Assembly: GCA_036897625.1 (NCBI GenBank)
Contig: JAYMTA010000208.1
Span: 1-34,929 of the forward strand
From: Pelargonium cotyledonis
Lineage: Eukaryota; Streptophyta; Magnoliopsida; Geraniales; Geraniaceae
Direction: 5' to 3'
Length of the DNA: 34,929 nucleotides
The position numbers and the translations under genes are program-made. Numbering within the stretch: the first letter of the stretch is position 1; every line of letters starts with the position of its first letter. The notes under the pieces are model-generated. The model searched no databases. It was not told the origin of the DNA and worked only from the letters and a program-made list of their open reading frames with translations. Of the stretch, positions 34,770 through 34,929 are shown piece by piece.

Positions 34770-34929
34770 TATAAATAGAGTCATTTCTCTCATTGTATGA
34801 TTTCAATATCAGATAGTAATATATCAGCTCTCTTATTTGCTCTCTGCTCCATTTCTTCTGTATTTTATAACAAATTTTAATATATCAAAACATTGATAAT
34901 TTCATCTTCATTAAGTAAGATGTGGGCTT
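34770..34929 (+). promoter_or_regulatory. TATA box and leader-like sequence at the right edge
   Basis: CTATAAATAGAG at 34770-34781 is a strong plant TATA box. It is followed by pyrimidine-rich sequence (CAGCTCTCTTATTTGCTCTC). This could be the promoter of a gene beyond the window. It could also be the U3/R part of an LTR, since plant LTRs often have CTATAAATAGAG followed by a TTATAACA end, seen here at 34865-34872. No ORF or primer-binding site is visible. Confidence 0.4.

Overview
The window is nuclear DNA from a flowering plant, most likely a eudicot. The evidence is AT-rich intergenic sequence, intron-rich genes with GT/AG junctions and plant-specific families: a class III peroxidase, a NODULIN HOMEOBOX protein, a TOPP-type PP1 and an H2A.X ending in SQEF. 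Degenerate transposable elements lie between and inside the genes. I cannot name the species.

Layout. Positions 1-3900 are gene-poor and built from decayed repeats: a LINE-type RNase H remnant (about 271-640), a 56-bp tandem repeat (1112-1272), a tRNA-derived SINE head on the minus strand (about 2680-2812) and a diverged direct-repeat block (2967-3235). Five protein genes follow. A secreted class III peroxidase has 4 exons (4023-5971, +). The cohesin subunit SCC3 has about 22 exons (7240-17128, +). The homeobox regulator NDX has 17 coding exons (20592-27326, +) and a 5'UTR exon that ends at 18692, far upstream. A PP1 catalytic subunit has 3 exons (28586-31132, +). Histone H2A.X has 2 exons (32284-33369, -) and converges on PP1. 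The right edge (34740-34929) has a TATA box and pyrimidine-rich leader-like sequence, either the promoter of the next gene or an LTR-like element.

All exon chains were built by hand from the translated frames, GT/AG junctions and conserved protein motifs. Every chain keeps one open frame to its stop and gives lengths normal for the families: peroxidase 324 aa, SCC3 1139 aa, NDX 946 aa, PP1 316 aa and H2A.X 139 aa.

How the genes relate. They are independent nuclear genes, not an operon. Three of the five act on chromosomes: cohesin SCC3, homeodomain NDX and damage-responsive H2A.X. All three have an E2F-like TTTGGCGG or TTTGGCGC motif near their 5' end. Upstream of SCC3 there is also a repeated module carrying three CCCGCCAAAA sites. 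I see no clear undescribed system. The points most worth checking are these E2F-like sites, a tandem duplication of about 0.55 kb in the NDX leader intron, AT-hook motifs at both ends of SCC3, and several MITE-like insertions in introns.
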